Part shown: positions 1 through 11,243 of the stretch, piece after piece | How positions within the stretch are numbered: position 1 is the first letter of the stretch | How the letters are laid out: each line of letters opens with the position of its first letter | Assembly (NCBI GenBank): GCA_950295325.1 | Contig: OX485809.1 | Coordinates: 22,198,001 to 22,258,000 of the forward strand | Reading direction: 5' to 3' | DNA: 60,000 bases | Source of the DNA: Polytrichum commune | Lineage: Eukaryota; Streptophyta; Polytrichopsida; Polytrichales; Polytrichaceae | Made by a program: the position numbers and the translations under genes | The notes under the pieces: generated by a model | The model's input: the letters and a program-made list of their open reading frames with translations, nothing else | Told to the model about the DNA's origin: nothing | The model's database searches: none

Positions 1-1445
1 CTATTGTTTGCTACCTTTACTACTTTGATTTATAGTGAGGTTTAATTTTTTGCGCGTTGACAAATGATCTAGAGAAGCCGTGATCAAACTCCTAAAGTTT
101 TGGAGTTAATCCATAGTTGTTATAAAAGTATCAAAGTCCAAGGCTGCTAAACAATGTGCCATAAGAAGGTCACATAGATCAACCCCCCTCCCCACTGAAA
201 AATTAGAACTAAAAAGTTGAACGTATGTACATACATATGTGTGTGTGTGTGCACATGTGTGTGTGCACATGTGTGTGCGTGTTAATTCTCGAGTCTACAA
301 TGGTTAACTAATTTTGAGCACATAGTCTAATCTCATTTGAATGCGTGTCTTCATGGGTTTGTTCTCATATATGCACCTAATCACTTACCACTCAAGTATA
401 GGTGTATGATTAAGATAAGTAACCATATTAGGTCCGGTCACTTTACTTGCATTATTTAGGGTGGGTTTACATCAAGGTCTAGGTTCAAGAAACGTGGGCC
501 AAAACACCCCTTAATCAGACCTTCCTTCCGGGCTCAAGATTGGATCCAAGCTTGAATTAGGTGGAATTTTGTATTAAACAAGGATTGTTGAGATGTTCAA
601 TCGAGAATTTGGTATACTACACTTAGCAAATTGAAGAGCTCACATGAAGGTGGTGGAGGATTTATATATATATATATATATGCATATGCTCCCGTCAATT
701 TTTCAAAGCAGTTGCAAAGGGGCCTACACCACACATTTCAAACATATCTACATGTCAACATTGATGGGGTTCCTCCTTCACCTTGTCAACCAGGTGGGGC
801 TCCACAATTGATGGAACGTGTTGTTAGGGTGTATACCCATTGAGAAGTGGGAAACGAAACGATGACGCCATCAAGATTTAATTTGTCTTCATGATTAGCA
901 ATTATGGTGAGACTTAATTCTGCCCTTGGCACCTTGTGGGGTACGGGTTTCACCTGCAGAGTCGCAAGTCAAAGGTTCACTTGTGACATTGCTAAAATAT
1001 ATAGGTTTTACATAAGTGAAGATGACACCAAGATGACGTCAACGTTTTGTTTTATGCTAATTGGAGGTCCATGTTCTTAGTCTAAGTTACGTATGCCATA
1101 AGACATAGTTCCGATATGAGGTCCTCGACCAACCACAATGGCCCAACAAGACAATTCACCCGATTGTTCCAAATCGTAAAGAATAGACAATTATAATACA
1201 CACAATAGAGCTAGACACACCATAATCCAACGTCCAACTTGTGTGTCACTTTTCATATGGAGTCTTGTAGGCCCACAACCTACTATTGGTGGCCCCACAA
1301 AATCCACGTGGCTTGCTGGGATTGGCCGTGCCCCACCACACATATTTAGTATTTGCATATGATGGAAAATCTATTATATTTGGCTCATTTGGGATCAGCT
1401 GGTACCTGGGCCCACGGAACGGCCACCATAATAAACTGAATAAGC
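1..1445. other. Gene-free stretch with microsatellites
   Basis: No coding region is supported here. The only open frames are short and overlap simple repeats. A GT-rich microsatellite lies at about 238-281 and a TA run at about 661-682. The rest is unassigned unique-looking or old repeat DNA. Confidence 0.6.
238..281. repeat. (GT)n microsatellite
   Basis: Alternating GT is interrupted twice by CACA, giving repeated GTGTGTGCACAT blocks. Confidence 0.9.
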
Positions 1446-1448
1446 TTA

Positions 1449-1947
1449 GGGCCACTTCACACACGAGACTGAGGGCCCGTGACCAATTCACTTCAAGCAC
1501 TCTCGTTGGTGGAAAAGGCGGAGCCGGTCCAAGCTCACTTCACACTACGCTCAAGGGACCGACTAATAATGTGAATGCAAGATGGTTGTAAAGTCCACAT
1601 GGATTCCTACATGGCATCAAACGGACCATGTTTCATGAACACTTGAATTATTTTCAAAACCACCTCTTGGAGGTAGGCCTAACACAAAACTGGGAGACCA
1701 TGGCGTTCCAAACGCTCACAACCGTTGATTTATTCTATTCTATCATGTGTGAGGACCCCGCATGAATAGAAACTCATTGAAATAGCATTTGGTTGAGGAC
1801 CCGGTCACGTATGGCTTCACACTACACTTGAAAGTCCGTGACCACACTACATGGTTTTGGAAATGTCTCGGGACGGCCTTTGGACACTTCCTTTTGGGCT
1901 CTCACAATTTCATGGTCACGGCTCTTGGCTCGCGTGTGAAGTGGCCC
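1449..1947. mobile_element. MITE family A, about 499 bp copy
   Basis: The ends are inverted repeats: GGGCCACTTCACACACGAG at the left and its near-complement at the right (CTCGCGTGTGAAGTGGCCC). Flanks are TTA on the left and TTG on the right, an imperfect 3-bp target duplication as expected for PIF/Harbinger elements. The outer parts match the 222-bp copy at 34454-34675 (in opposite orientation), with about 260 bp of extra sequence in the middle. It has no transposase and is non-autonomous. Confidence 0.8.
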
Positions 1948-2968
1948 TTGTTGGGCTTAATGTTATTCCGGAGTCCGCGAACTCAACAACCTTATTACAA
2001 CATTGGCGTAAGATACATGTGATGCATTAAAGTCGGGTGATGACCCACTCGGCCATGGTGCATCGTGACAATCAATGAGTTGGGCCCTCGGTTTGGTTAT
2101 CCAATCGATAAGCTAAACCCGCCTCGGATAGAAACTCCCCTCGAGGAGTCATTGGTTTCGTTGTTTTTAGCTCCGCCTTCTTCCCCAACCACGCCAAGTA
2201 TACAACCGGAGGCGGGCCCCACATTGACTTGTCTACACGAATCGGGGAGCGCCACGTGTTTTGCGACCTCACGGAGTTATTATTCCCTCTAACTTATGTG
2301 GCATCATGGTGATTTAAAGTGTTTCATAAATATTGGTTTTATGTGTTGTCTCGGGGTTTGGAGCCACTACGGAAAGGGATGTTTGGGGATGCGGGTCACA
2401 TTGATAGTCTCGTGCGTGAACTTGGCAAGAAATAAGCGAATAGTGTAAATTTTGTGAAGACCATTCAATACTATACTTACAACCACCTCGTTCGTGACGT
2501 GGGGTTATGGGATTGGGGACGAGGATGGCTTTAAACGTAGCATGATTTCCACTATCTTCTATATAAGTCGTCCATCATCTTTATGATAGGAGGGTCTAGA
2601 TGAGAAGACTCCGATGTCTAAATGGTTATGCCCCGATAACTTTCACTTTTTGTCTTCTTGGCCCTCGAGGGTTACCTAAATAGCATCACATAAAATTTTG
2701 ATACTTTTTTGGAAATAATTTGATCACGGAGACGCCTTCACACGTCCGGATGAGTCTAGTGGACCCAATTGAAAGGTGACCACATTGCCTTGGGCAATGA
2801 GCGTCTCATGGGCATACACGTTTGTTTGCTTGTCATGTGTATTGTGATTTTGGATGAGCTTGGAGGGTTGCTTGAATGCAACCCCAATGGTTGATGGTTG
2901 TGCATCATTTAGTTTGGTTTTCTTTTGGCATAACATAGAGGTGGTAAGGTGCATTGATGATCACAACG
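1948..2968. other. Gene-free stretch
   Basis: No gene or clear repeat was recognised. Small open frames on both strands have no recognisable protein signature. Confidence 0.5.
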
Positions 2969-3518
2969 ACCACATGTACTCTTACTTCAACAATTACGAT
3001 ACAAACTACAATTGAGGGTGGTGGCAACAAAAGCCTATGGTTATTTTTTTTGTCTCTCTCACTTTCTTTTTGGCTCTTTTTTGTTTGTGGTTTCTATGTG
3101 GCACCCATGATAGAAATTCGAGGCTAGATTGTGGGAGCACCCTTTTAGACAACCACGTCCACGACTCCTCTAACTTCATCAATTACGATACAAGGCATAG
3201 TCGAGGGTGGTGGCGATGGGCCTTTGGTTGTAGTTTGATCTATTTTTGTGGTTTCTATGTGGCACCGTGAGAAATTCAAGACGAATCATGGGAGAGTGGT
3301 TGTAGGAGGCAATCACTTGTAGACAACCACGACCACAAAAACCGATGCTTCGTCAATTACGATACAAAACGTGGTTGAAGGTGGTGGCACTGCACCTTTG
3401 GTTGTAGTTTCCTTTCTTTGTCTACATTTTTGGTTGCAATTACTACGTGGCATCACGAGCGAATTCCAAGGCCAAAGCATGGAAGAAAGACTATAGGAGG
3501 CAAATGCTCTTAGGCAAA
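2969..3518. repeat. Three-copy tandem repeat, about 180 bp unit
   Basis: Three diverged direct copies begin near 2969, 3153 and 3327. Each carries the core TCAATTACGATACAA (ACAATTACGATACAA in the first), followed by a GGTGGTGGC block, a T-rich stretch, then a TATGTGGCA or TACGTGGCA block. Units are about 184, 174 and 192 bp. They are noncoding; an open frame across part of it is low-complexity and T-rich. Confidence 0.8.
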
Positions 3519-4015
3519 CTTTAAGTTATTCTTTGTTTTTAGTTGACTCCATAAATCAATTGTTTTCACACCACATATTGCATCAATAGAACGACAACAA
3601 TTAAAATCAAATCCATTTTTCGACTACAACTAAACTTTTTGGGTAAACAACAAAAAAAAACATCTAATTGTGGTTGAAGGTGGGTCAAAGTGGTGTTAGA
3701 ATCCATCGAGTTTTACACATTTTTTCATTACAAAAGGATGTGTTTTGTGTGAGGGTTTGCAACAACATCACACAATTATGGTATTAAATGCACACAACCA
3801 TGCTTGCATGATATGTTTGTATTATTTTCCAATTACATCTTACAATGCCATCATGCAAAGTGAGACTTGTTGTTTTCTATGTGAGTGTATTAGAGTTTTG
3901 TGTAAAGAAAAGAAGACGAAGCCATGAGTTTATGCCAATTAACACAAAATCACCCAAGTTTTACTAAGGCTTAAACCACCATATACATAGAGCTATAAGA
4001 TACATGGCTTTCTAG
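3519..4015. other. Gene-free stretch
   Basis: AT-rich sequence with no supported coding region and no repeat recognised elsewhere in the window. Confidence 0.45.
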
Positions 4016-4330
4016 CTTATCCTACTAGAATGGGTGGGCCAAGCTAGCCTTGCGCATGTTGATCCAGGATTCAGACAACGGGTCCCATGCACATACTCTA
4101 TTTTAAATTCTAAAATTCTCTCAAACTTTGAGAGCTGAAAAGAGGATGTACCCAAAAAATCACTTAACTTTCAAAATAGACTCCTATACATAACGAGCTC
4201 ATGAGCTCTTAAGAGAAAGCTTTCTCAAGGAAGGATTGAACCCACGGCTTTGTCCCTCTATGAGGGACATTTCAAGTAACTCTATTGTAAGGCATTATCT
4301 AAGTGGTCAAAATAATATCGCACAATATCG
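4016..4330 (-). repeat. Dispersed repeat family D, copy 1 (minus orientation)
   Basis: The reverse complement matches copies near 8290-8600, 14690-15013 and 47370-47770. Shared landmarks are a CTTTCCACCTCT-like block, TTTGAGAG, a run like GGGACCCACCGTCCTA, GCAAGGCTA and a block encoding nothing recognisable. The family ends with a sequence like TTGGGACTAAACCC. No terminal inverted repeat was found. It could be part of a larger retroelement or an old SINE/LINE remnant. Confidence 0.65.
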
Positions 4331-4893
4331 TAGCGCGTTTCTTGATGTGCATTTTTATTCATAAATTCTCACAATAATTTTCATAACATTACTCGCTAAT
4401 GAGTTATGTTCATCAGCCCCACAATAGATTCGAGAATAAAGCCTCCGGGTGTCGGAATTCCAATGTTCTAGACTAAACCTAAAGTCAGGGCAGTTAAACA
4501 CAACTCATCAACCGAGTAATTTTATGCTCACTTACCATACTTTCTTTGGTTATGATTCTCTTACACAATGCATGAGAATTCTATTTCATCATCCACCTGA
4601 ATAAATAAACAAGCATAGCACCTTAAATTGGTAGTAGATTTCAACATATAAGGAAGGACTAACTCTTTTTTAATAGTGCAATTTGTGTAAATCTACTGAA
4701 TACACAGTATGTAAAGAATTTTATATTGCATATTATTAGTACTCATAATATGTTCAAAATTATCTCTACAATGTGCATGTGGCATGGTGTCCGAGACCTT
4801 CTTGAAGACACATCAATTCCACCGTGGTTAAAGGCATATTTACACTAGTGGGGCACTACACTAAATATAATCTATTTGTATGGGCCACAATAA
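4331..4893. other. Gene-free stretch
   Basis: No coding region, RNA gene or recognised repeat was seen. AT-rich intergenic DNA. Confidence 0.45.
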
Positions 4894-5478
4894 AGGCCGC
4901 TTCACACTATGGCCGTCCAAGTCAAGAGGCCATGGGATTGAATGGCCAAACTTTGATGAGAGTCCAAAGAAATGGGCTGAAAATAACCACTAAAGTATAG
5001 GAATTGGAGCCTTTGGCCGGGCATGATGTGAAGCCTCCAAAGGCCAAGCCCAAAGTCCAAACCTTTGGCTATGAACTCCCATGACCTCTCGACTTGGACA
5101 GCCATGGTGTGAAGCTTCCAAAGGCCAAGCCCAAAGTCCAAAGGAAGAAGGAGCACCCCACTTTATCCCCTGCCCAAAACAACCCCTCCAATCTAACATC
5201 CAATATCTTATTAGTTTTTTTTGTTTTTGTTTTTAATGGAAAAAAACCGACAACCTCTCAACCATTGTTTGGGTTTTCATTCCTGTCCGACCCAAACTTC
5301 CTTCAAGACTCCGTCCCCTTGGTCAAAAAATATTGCCATGTAAACATTTTAGAGAGTGACGGCCTTTGGACTTTGGCCTCTAGTGTGAAGGGTCGAGAGA
5401 CCAAATTATTGGCTAATTGCAATATGATTGGTGGAAATAAATGGCCCCTCGACCTTCAACCATAGTGTGAAGTGGTCC
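4894..5478. mobile_element. MITE family B, about 585 bp copy
   Basis: Terminal inverted repeats: AGGCCGCTTCACACTATGG on the left and the complement of AGGACCACTTCACACTATGG on the right. TAA flanks both ends (4891-4893 and 5479-5481). The inside holds two direct copies, about 79 bp apart, of a block containing AAAGGCCAAGCCCAAAGTCC (about 5039 and 5119). A second left end of this family lies at 59820. Open frames inside are chance products. Confidence 0.75.
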
Positions 5479-5496
5479 TAAGTCTCTAGAACCCGC

Positions 5497-5570
5497 ACAA
5501 AGCAATGGACGGGGAGAACCAATCACTACAGATAAACCAGTTGAGTTTAAGGAATGACCAGTTCAAAATT
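5497..5570. repeat. Fragment of dispersed family E
   Basis: A short block with GGGGAGAACCAATCACTACAG resembles the terminal part of family E seen at about 8060-8290 and 39920-40165. Only the end is recognisable. Confidence 0.4.
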
Positions 5571-5607
5571 AATGTGGGGCCACAAATTATTTTTTATGAA
5601 TTTGATG

Positions 5608-5611
<4 letters not shown>

Positions 5612-5675
<64 letters not shown>

Positions 5676-5685
5676 GAGAGAGATT
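5612..5685. repeat. Compound (CA)n(TA)n(GA)n microsatellite
   Basis: A long CA run is followed by an AT run and a short GA run. Confidence 0.95.
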
Positions 5686-5989
5686 GTTATGTTACTTTTG
5701 ATAAAGGTGATTGTTTAGCGTAAAATGTTGGTTGGAAGTCTCAAGCAAGATTGAGAGGATAACCTCATGTCTTGGACTCACACTATTTCCACCTCCACAA
5801 TGAGAGTAGCCCACATTAATAAATTTATACATGTCTCCAAATGGTTATATTTGGTGATCACCCGATTTTGCAACGAGAGAACCCCAATAAGTTGTCTTAG
5901 TAGAAGATGAAGGTGATCATATCAAGAATTTCTTAATAATACGGTTTCAGTATAAACTTATTTTTAGTTATTGTTTCCATAAAAACATT

Positions 5990-6655
5990 GATACTTAGTG
6001 TAAGCCCACTTTACACTATGTCCCATGAGCAAAGCTTTGAAAATTGATTTAGGATTTCTCATTGTCATGGCTTTAGATTACCAATCATTACCAAAAGAAA
6101 GCATGAGGGCGTGTTTACACTAATGACCAATGACCATGACCACCGCTTTCTAGATTCTCTCATCGGTTGAGGAAGGTGGTGGTCATACTTCATTTTACAC
6201 AAGGTTGCCAATAATGGGCATCCCAATGTCAGAGAATGGATGAGAAAGTGACATGGAATTCCACGCGTCTAGAAATGGATATCATTTGGTGGTCATCCAA
6301 ATCTTGCAACAATAGAACCAAAATAGGTTGTCTTAGCATAAAAAGGTGACAATGTCTATTTATAGAAACACACATTACTTCAAACGCCTAAATGAAGGGT
6401 TTTAAAGTAATTCCTTATCATCTTCTCATAAAAAAAACACTATGCCCAGGTCTAAGTCCACTTTACACTAGGTATATCCCATGACCTAAGCATTGAAAAG
6501 TGACATGGATTTCTATCAGTCATGGTCTTTGGACCGTTGACCATGACCACAAAAAATCTTGAATCGGTTTTTCCTCACAACCCTTGGTCACGTGTGTAAA
6601 ACAGCCCCAAATCAATCGTTCCCACACCCATTGGTCACATGTGTAGAACGACCCT
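5990..6655. repeat. Cluster of TIR-element fragments
   Basis: Two direct copies of an end-like block (CCACTTTACACTA then CCCATGA) occur at about 6009 and 6450. The ends GGCGTGTTTACACTAATGACC near 6110 and the complement of GGGGCTGTTTTACACACG near 6607 look like degenerate inverted termini of a roughly 500 bp element. Boundaries are uncertain because several insertions overlap. Confidence 0.45.
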
Positions 6656-6657
6656 TA

Positions 6658-7052
6658 GAGCATCCTCAGTCGGTCTAGGTAAAGCTCACTGCAAACCAAA
6701 ACCTATCTTTTGACTGACCTAAAATTAGAAACTGAAATTACCATCATTAGAAGCACACCTAAATAAACGTGAGATATTTCTCAAGAAAAAAGAATTGTAA
6801 AAATTTGACGTACGTGAAATCCCTCATTGAAAACACCACATTTTCAAAATTTAGAGGGAGTGCACCAAATCTTGCTTTAAAATGGAAAGATCCTCCCACA
6901 CTCCCTCCAAATTTTTGACATTTAGAGGGAGTATGGGAGGATCTGTCCATTTTTAAGCAAGATTTGGTGCACTCCCTCTAAATTTTGAGCAATTTTAAGC
7001 AAGATAGGTCTTGGTTTGCAGTGAGCTTTACCTAGACCGACTGAGGATGCTC
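6658..7052. mobile_element. Tourist-like MITE with 395 bp and TTA duplication
   Basis: About 53-bp inverted ends start with GAGCATCCTCAGTCGG. A perfect TTA duplication flanks them (6655-6657 and 7053-7055). The centre (about 6846-6990) is itself an imperfect palindrome of roughly 70-bp arms built around CTCCCTCTAAAT. The GAGCATC terminus and TTA target are typical of plant PIF/Harbinger (Tourist) MITEs. No transposase is encoded. Confidence 0.9.
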
Positions 7053-7124
7053 TTAAGACAATTAGGATGGACCAAATTAAATGTCTCCACACTAACAAAT
7101 CAATGCAGCTACCATGAAACCAAT

Positions 7125-7335
7125 GTCCGGGGTGAATTTTGGGCATAATTAGTCAAAATCCTAGTGTTTCCAAGTCCAATCGGTTACATGATGTGATGTT
7201 TGGTGTTTCTTTATTGAATGAGGTTTATTTCATAGGTTCCTCCAGAATGATCGGTTCATGAAGTATTGAACTTCAACCAATTATTTGTCATACTCATGGT
7301 TTGTTTACATGAAAGCCATTAGGCCATGGCTCTTG
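7125..7335 (+). repeat. Dispersed family E copy
   Basis: It carries the family core CCTAGTGTTTCCAAGTCCAA followed by a CGGTTACATG block, then a block on a GAACTTCAACC theme. Other copies: about 8060-8290 (minus), 39920-40165 (plus) and 43890-43980 (minus). No target duplication was defined. Confidence 0.6.
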
Positions 7336-8036
7336 AGAATCCTTGAATTCTTATTGGTTGAGACCCCCCCCCTGGCTTTAGGTTTACATGAGGGTAGTTT
7401 TGGACCACAACCCATATCATTTTGATGGATGAAACATCTACATGAAATCCCCACATGGCAAGTATGAATATGTTGGCCGTGATTGTAGGGAGTTTTTCGA
7501 GACGGCTCTTGAAGGTATGTAGCCTTGATGGATTTTGCAGTGGACCCCAGGGGACAACATGTGAGAACTTGTTGAAAATGGATAATATAATATTATTCCT
7601 CTTAATTCAAAATGTGATTGTTGGAGCTACTATATAAGGTTGCTTTATGCGTAGATGTTGCGCACTGTTTTATATTGTACAATAATTTTCACATTGTGCA
7701 ATGAGCAAAGCTAATATTTCGTGTTCATACCCTATAAATATTGAATGCTCAAAACTTGTTGATTAAACTTATACAAACACCAATACATAAACCAAGCTAC
7801 AAACACTTTCTTTCTTCTCTCCTCCATGATGCATTCTCATATCTAATTAAAACATTTGTAATATCTTTTTGAAGATCCCATTTGGGTTTACACAAATAAG
7901 GGTTTGTGCCCTCCAAAAGACTTCGGGCTGCAATCTATGGACTTCTCTAGGCTCTCATCTGAAAAGCGGGGTACATATAATGGCCATTCAAGAGCCATGG
8001 CTTACTACCTTTGGTGTAAGGATGCCTTTGATTGGC
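7336..8036. other. Gene-free stretch
   Basis: No supported gene. A C8 tract and short partial inverted repeats around GGCCATGGCTCTTGA and its complement near 7990 hint at an eroded TIR element. Confidence 0.4.
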
Positions 8037-8038
8037 GC

Positions 8039-8290
8039 ATGTGTAACTAGTGGTTGGTTCTCCCAATGAACGGGAAGAACCAACCGCTAGTTACCCATGA
8101 AGCAGTCAAGTTTGAGAAATAACTACTCGAAGTTCAAGACTTTTGAAAGATTACCGATCATCTCAAAGGAATACGTGGAATATGCATCAAATTAGTAAAG
8201 GAAACACAAAAGATCACAACATGTAACTATTCGGACTTGGAAACACTAGGATTTTGACCGATTGTGCCCAAAAATCTCCCGGACATTAGA
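8039..8290 (-). repeat. Family E copy with a terminal palindrome
   Basis: The 5' part (8039-8096) is a hairpin: TAACTAGTGGTTGGTTCT pairs with AGAACCAACCGCTAGTTA around a short loop. It continues into the family E core on the minus strand (GGACTTGGAAACACTAGGA near 8236). Confidence 0.6.
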
Positions 8291-8965
8291 ATTATCCGTA
8301 AAGTCTCTCAAAGAGGGATGAAACTGTGGATTTAGTCCTTCTTTGAGAATTTTTTTTATCAAGAGCTTGTCGTGTATTGGAGCCTAATGTGAAAGTGGGA
8401 TGCAAAATTTTGAACCTCCTCTTTCCACCTCTCAAACTTTGAGAGCATTTTAAGATCTAAAATAGGATATGTGCATGGGACCCACCGTCCTAGATCCTAG
8501 ATTGACCTATGCAAGGCTACCTTGGCCTATTCATCCTCGTAAGACAAGCTTGAAAGTTGGTTTTTAATAGCCCGACACCACTCTTTGTGTATAGTATTTT
8601 AAACATTACGAGAATAAATAAATAAATAAATAACCAACGTTGAGTAATCTAACATGAATTTGAGCATGTTGGCCCTACCTTGCTCAAGAATCCTCTTAGT
8701 GCATGGTGGGGTTTACTACCTACCTTGCAGTGGGTGGGCTCTTAGCTTCCTACTTACCTAGTTTTTTTTTCTTCCGTCAAGCAGAGAGAAGATTTCACAA
8801 CAGGAATCACTTCATTTGAAAATGGGTACCTCTCCACTATCATCCAGTATTTTAAGGTCATTTCGGACCAAACATTAAGAAAACATAAGTGAGGTTGTAT
8901 TAATTCTTGTAAACTCAAGGTTTGGGACTAAACCCGTGGTGTCATCTCCTTTACTTTGCAACTAA
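8291..8965 (+). repeat. Dispersed family D copy 2, split by a SINE
   Basis: Family D sequence runs from about 8291 to 8608 and resumes at about 8870-8962 with AAGGTTTGGGACTAAACCC. The gap is filled by the SINE-like insertion at 8609-8869. Copies at 14690-15013 and 47370-47770 lack that insertion, which supports nesting. Confidence 0.7.
8609..8869 (-). mobile_element. SINE-like retroposon, copy 1 (minus orientation)
   Basis: It is flanked by an 8-bp direct repeat AAACATTA (8601-8608 and 8870-8877). Read on the minus strand it ends in a (TTTA)n tail near 8610-8632, as many SINEs do, and it has no terminal inverted repeats. It matches about 15600-15895 (plus) and a fragment at 34720-34820. In this copy the presumed pol III B-box region is partly deleted; copy 2 keeps it. 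Confidence 0.75.
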
Positions 8966-9670
8966 GGGCCACTTCATATATGAGCCAAGAGCCGTGACCT
9001 TGTAATGGTGAGGACCCTTGACTCTCATCCAAAGGCCGTTCCATGGATGTTGGGAAAGCCGTTTAATGAAGTCACGGGCCCTCAAGCATAGTGTGAAGTG
9101 AGAAAGGACCATGTTGCGGGACAATTGCATATTTTGTTGGCGGAAAAAGAGGGAAGGATTAGGTTTAATATAATGTGTCTCAAACTCTATCGATTTAAGA
9201 GGATTACTCGGGTGGCGTTTGTATGTCTTGGAATCTATTATGGAATTTGCCTTGTAACCTATCCTAAAATATGCCATGCTGGAAAAAACATTAAAAAATC
9301 ACGGTCTCCTGGAATTTGCATCAGGGTGAAAACCAAAAGGCCCAAAGAAGACTTCAAGGATGAAAAGTCTACACGGAGTCCGACATGGCGGACTATGAAT
9401 AAGGTTTCATGGTCTCCCAAAATTTTCGTCAGGCCCACCACCTTCAAGAGGTGAGCCTGACGAAAATTCCGAGAGACCATGAAACCTTATTCATAGTCCG
9501 CCATGTCAGACTCCATGTAGACTTTTCAATTCACGAAGTCTTCTTTGGGCGTTTAGGCCTTCACCTTCTTCGTGTGTGCAGTGAACTTGGACGGTCTCTG
9601 CCCTTTCGACCAATGAGAGCTCTGAGATTGCAATGGTCACGGGCCTTCAGTCTTGTGTGTGAAGTGGCCC
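8966..9670. mobile_element. MITE family A, 705 bp long form
   Basis: Ends start with GGGCCACTTCA and are flanked by a perfect TAA duplication (8963-8965 and 9671-9673). The termini match the 222-bp form at 34454-34675. The extra interior has a block shared with the 592-bp copy at 17781-18372 and a long internal hairpin (9332-9560). Open frames of 100-120 codons inside show no protein signature and run through the hairpin. Confidence 0.85.
9332..9560. repeat. Long internal hairpin of the 705 bp MITE
   Basis: The left arm (about 9332-9434) and right arm (about 9455-9560) are near-perfect inverted copies with a loop of about 20 bp. Pairing includes AATAAGGTTTCATGGTCTC with GAGACCATGAAACCTTATT, and TCCGACATGGCGGACTATGA with its complement. 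Transcription would give a foldback RNA of about 100 bp. Confidence 0.9.
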
Positions 9671-9673
9671 TAA

Positions 9674-10526
9674 CTTTAGTGGGTTCCTTCCATGAAACTC
9701 GACCCTCGGTCAGTTGGCTGGCTCAGCCACATCCCAAGTAATAAAGTATGCACCGCCACCACGGCCACCTGCTAGGCACTTGCTCTATAGCCCAGCCAAG
9801 CCTAGCCTAGAATCTCTCTTTCTCTTTGAGCTTGTGCACAAAGGACAATGCCAAATGACATCATGGGCCATGACATCACAAGTGGCGTGGGTCCTCCTCC
9901 CATTGGCTTTCCACATGGTTGGCTGGGAAGAGAGATTGGGGATTATCGTATACAAGCGTGCCTCTCATCCATCCAACCTAACATGCTCGAACCCCTGTTG
10001 TGTTGTGTTGTGTTGTGTTGTTTGCTTGTGGCTGGTTCATCTCAAATGACCTCGACTACACAGTAGTCTCCTTAATTTTACACATGTGGCAGCCGAAGTG
10101 CATGTGATACTGAGGAGGTATGTAATGTTAACATGGTGCATGGTAATAGAGAATCGGTGTTGCATGTGACATCGTAGAGTAACACGAAACCAACCTTGCA
10201 ATAATGGTATGTGACATTACAGAAGAATACAATAATGAACCTTGCAATAATGACAATGATGACAACGTGATGTGTGTGCGTGCGCGTGTGGTTTGAAATT
10301 CTTTGGTGGATCGCTTTAGTTTCAAAACCCATGATATATGAGAGGGAAACGTGACAACAAGGAGGAAGATTTAAATTGTGCATGTCCATTCCCTAGGGTT
10401 GTGGGATATAAGAGAGGAAGTGACATTATAGAGGGTGTACACTCATTTGGGGTCTTAAAATCTAATTTTGGTGTCAAATCATCTTAGAAAAGCAACATGT
10501 GGGTTGCATAGAATTTTAAGGCTCTA
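9674..10526. other. Gene-free stretch with a TTGTG microsatellite
   Basis: No supported gene. A (TTGTG)n microsatellite lies at 9996-10022. Short open frames across it are repeat-derived. Confidence 0.5.
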
Positions 10527-10985
10527 ATGTTCGATGGTTGAGAGGTATGCTCACATACAATGATTTCCTCTCTTTGTTGGGCGGACGAGTGCGGCTAGGG
10601 CTAAATGCCTTGCTCTTTTATCTGAGTCTTATTGTCACTATAGCTTCTTCTTCCTCTTTTTTTGGGTGGGGGGGGGGTGAGGGAATTATCATATATGAGC
10701 GTACCTCAAAGGCTACTTTTTTAGTTTATTTGACAACATAATTAGTTTTTAAAACCCCAAATTAGTCTGCTTGAGGTTATTTGAGATGAATCGGCGACAA
10801 ACTCGTAGGGGGTCAAGTTTCTATGTTGGATGGATGAGAGGTACGCTCACATACGACAATTCATCTCTCTCCGGTTTTGGCTGGGTTTGGTTTCATAATA
10901 CCTACCGAGGTGGCCGTAGTAAAACTTGCACCGTAGTAGGTTGGGGAGAGAGGGGATACCTCTCATTCATCCAACATAAAAGCCA
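10527..10985. repeat. Diverged repeat pair around a GATGAGAGG motif
   Basis: Blocks near 10527-10711 and 10822-10980 share GTTGAGAGGTATGCTCACAT or GATGAGAGGTACGCTCACAT at the start and a complementary-like CTCTCATTCATCCAAC or GAGCGTACCTC at the end. This suggests two small inverted-repeat elements of about 160-185 bp. A G10 tract lies near 10668. Confidence 0.5.
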
Positions 10986-11243
10986 TGAGAGGTTCATGTG
11001 TGATAGTTTCCTCTCGCTTTAGTGGTCAAAGTGCATGTGTTTATTACCATTACTTCCAAGTGCTTTGGTCTATTTTGATGTGTAATAAACTCATGAAATA
11101 AACATCGTTGATCATGAAAGTTTGTACAAATCCAATGTTAGAAGAACGAAACAATGGCGTGTAAACCTTGACCCGTGAGAAAATTTCAAAGAGCATATAC
11201 ATGATTTGCTTAAGTGGTTACATAGGTGTGCCTAGGATGGTTA

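Noticed and set aside
5094-5465. 123-codon plus-strand frame
   Set aside because: Lies inside the family B MITE, including its direct repeats; no protein signature.
9098-9741. Overlapping frames of about 110-118 codons on both strands
   Set aside because: They lie within the 705 bp MITE and run through its hairpin arms; mirrored arms give similar peptides on both strands.
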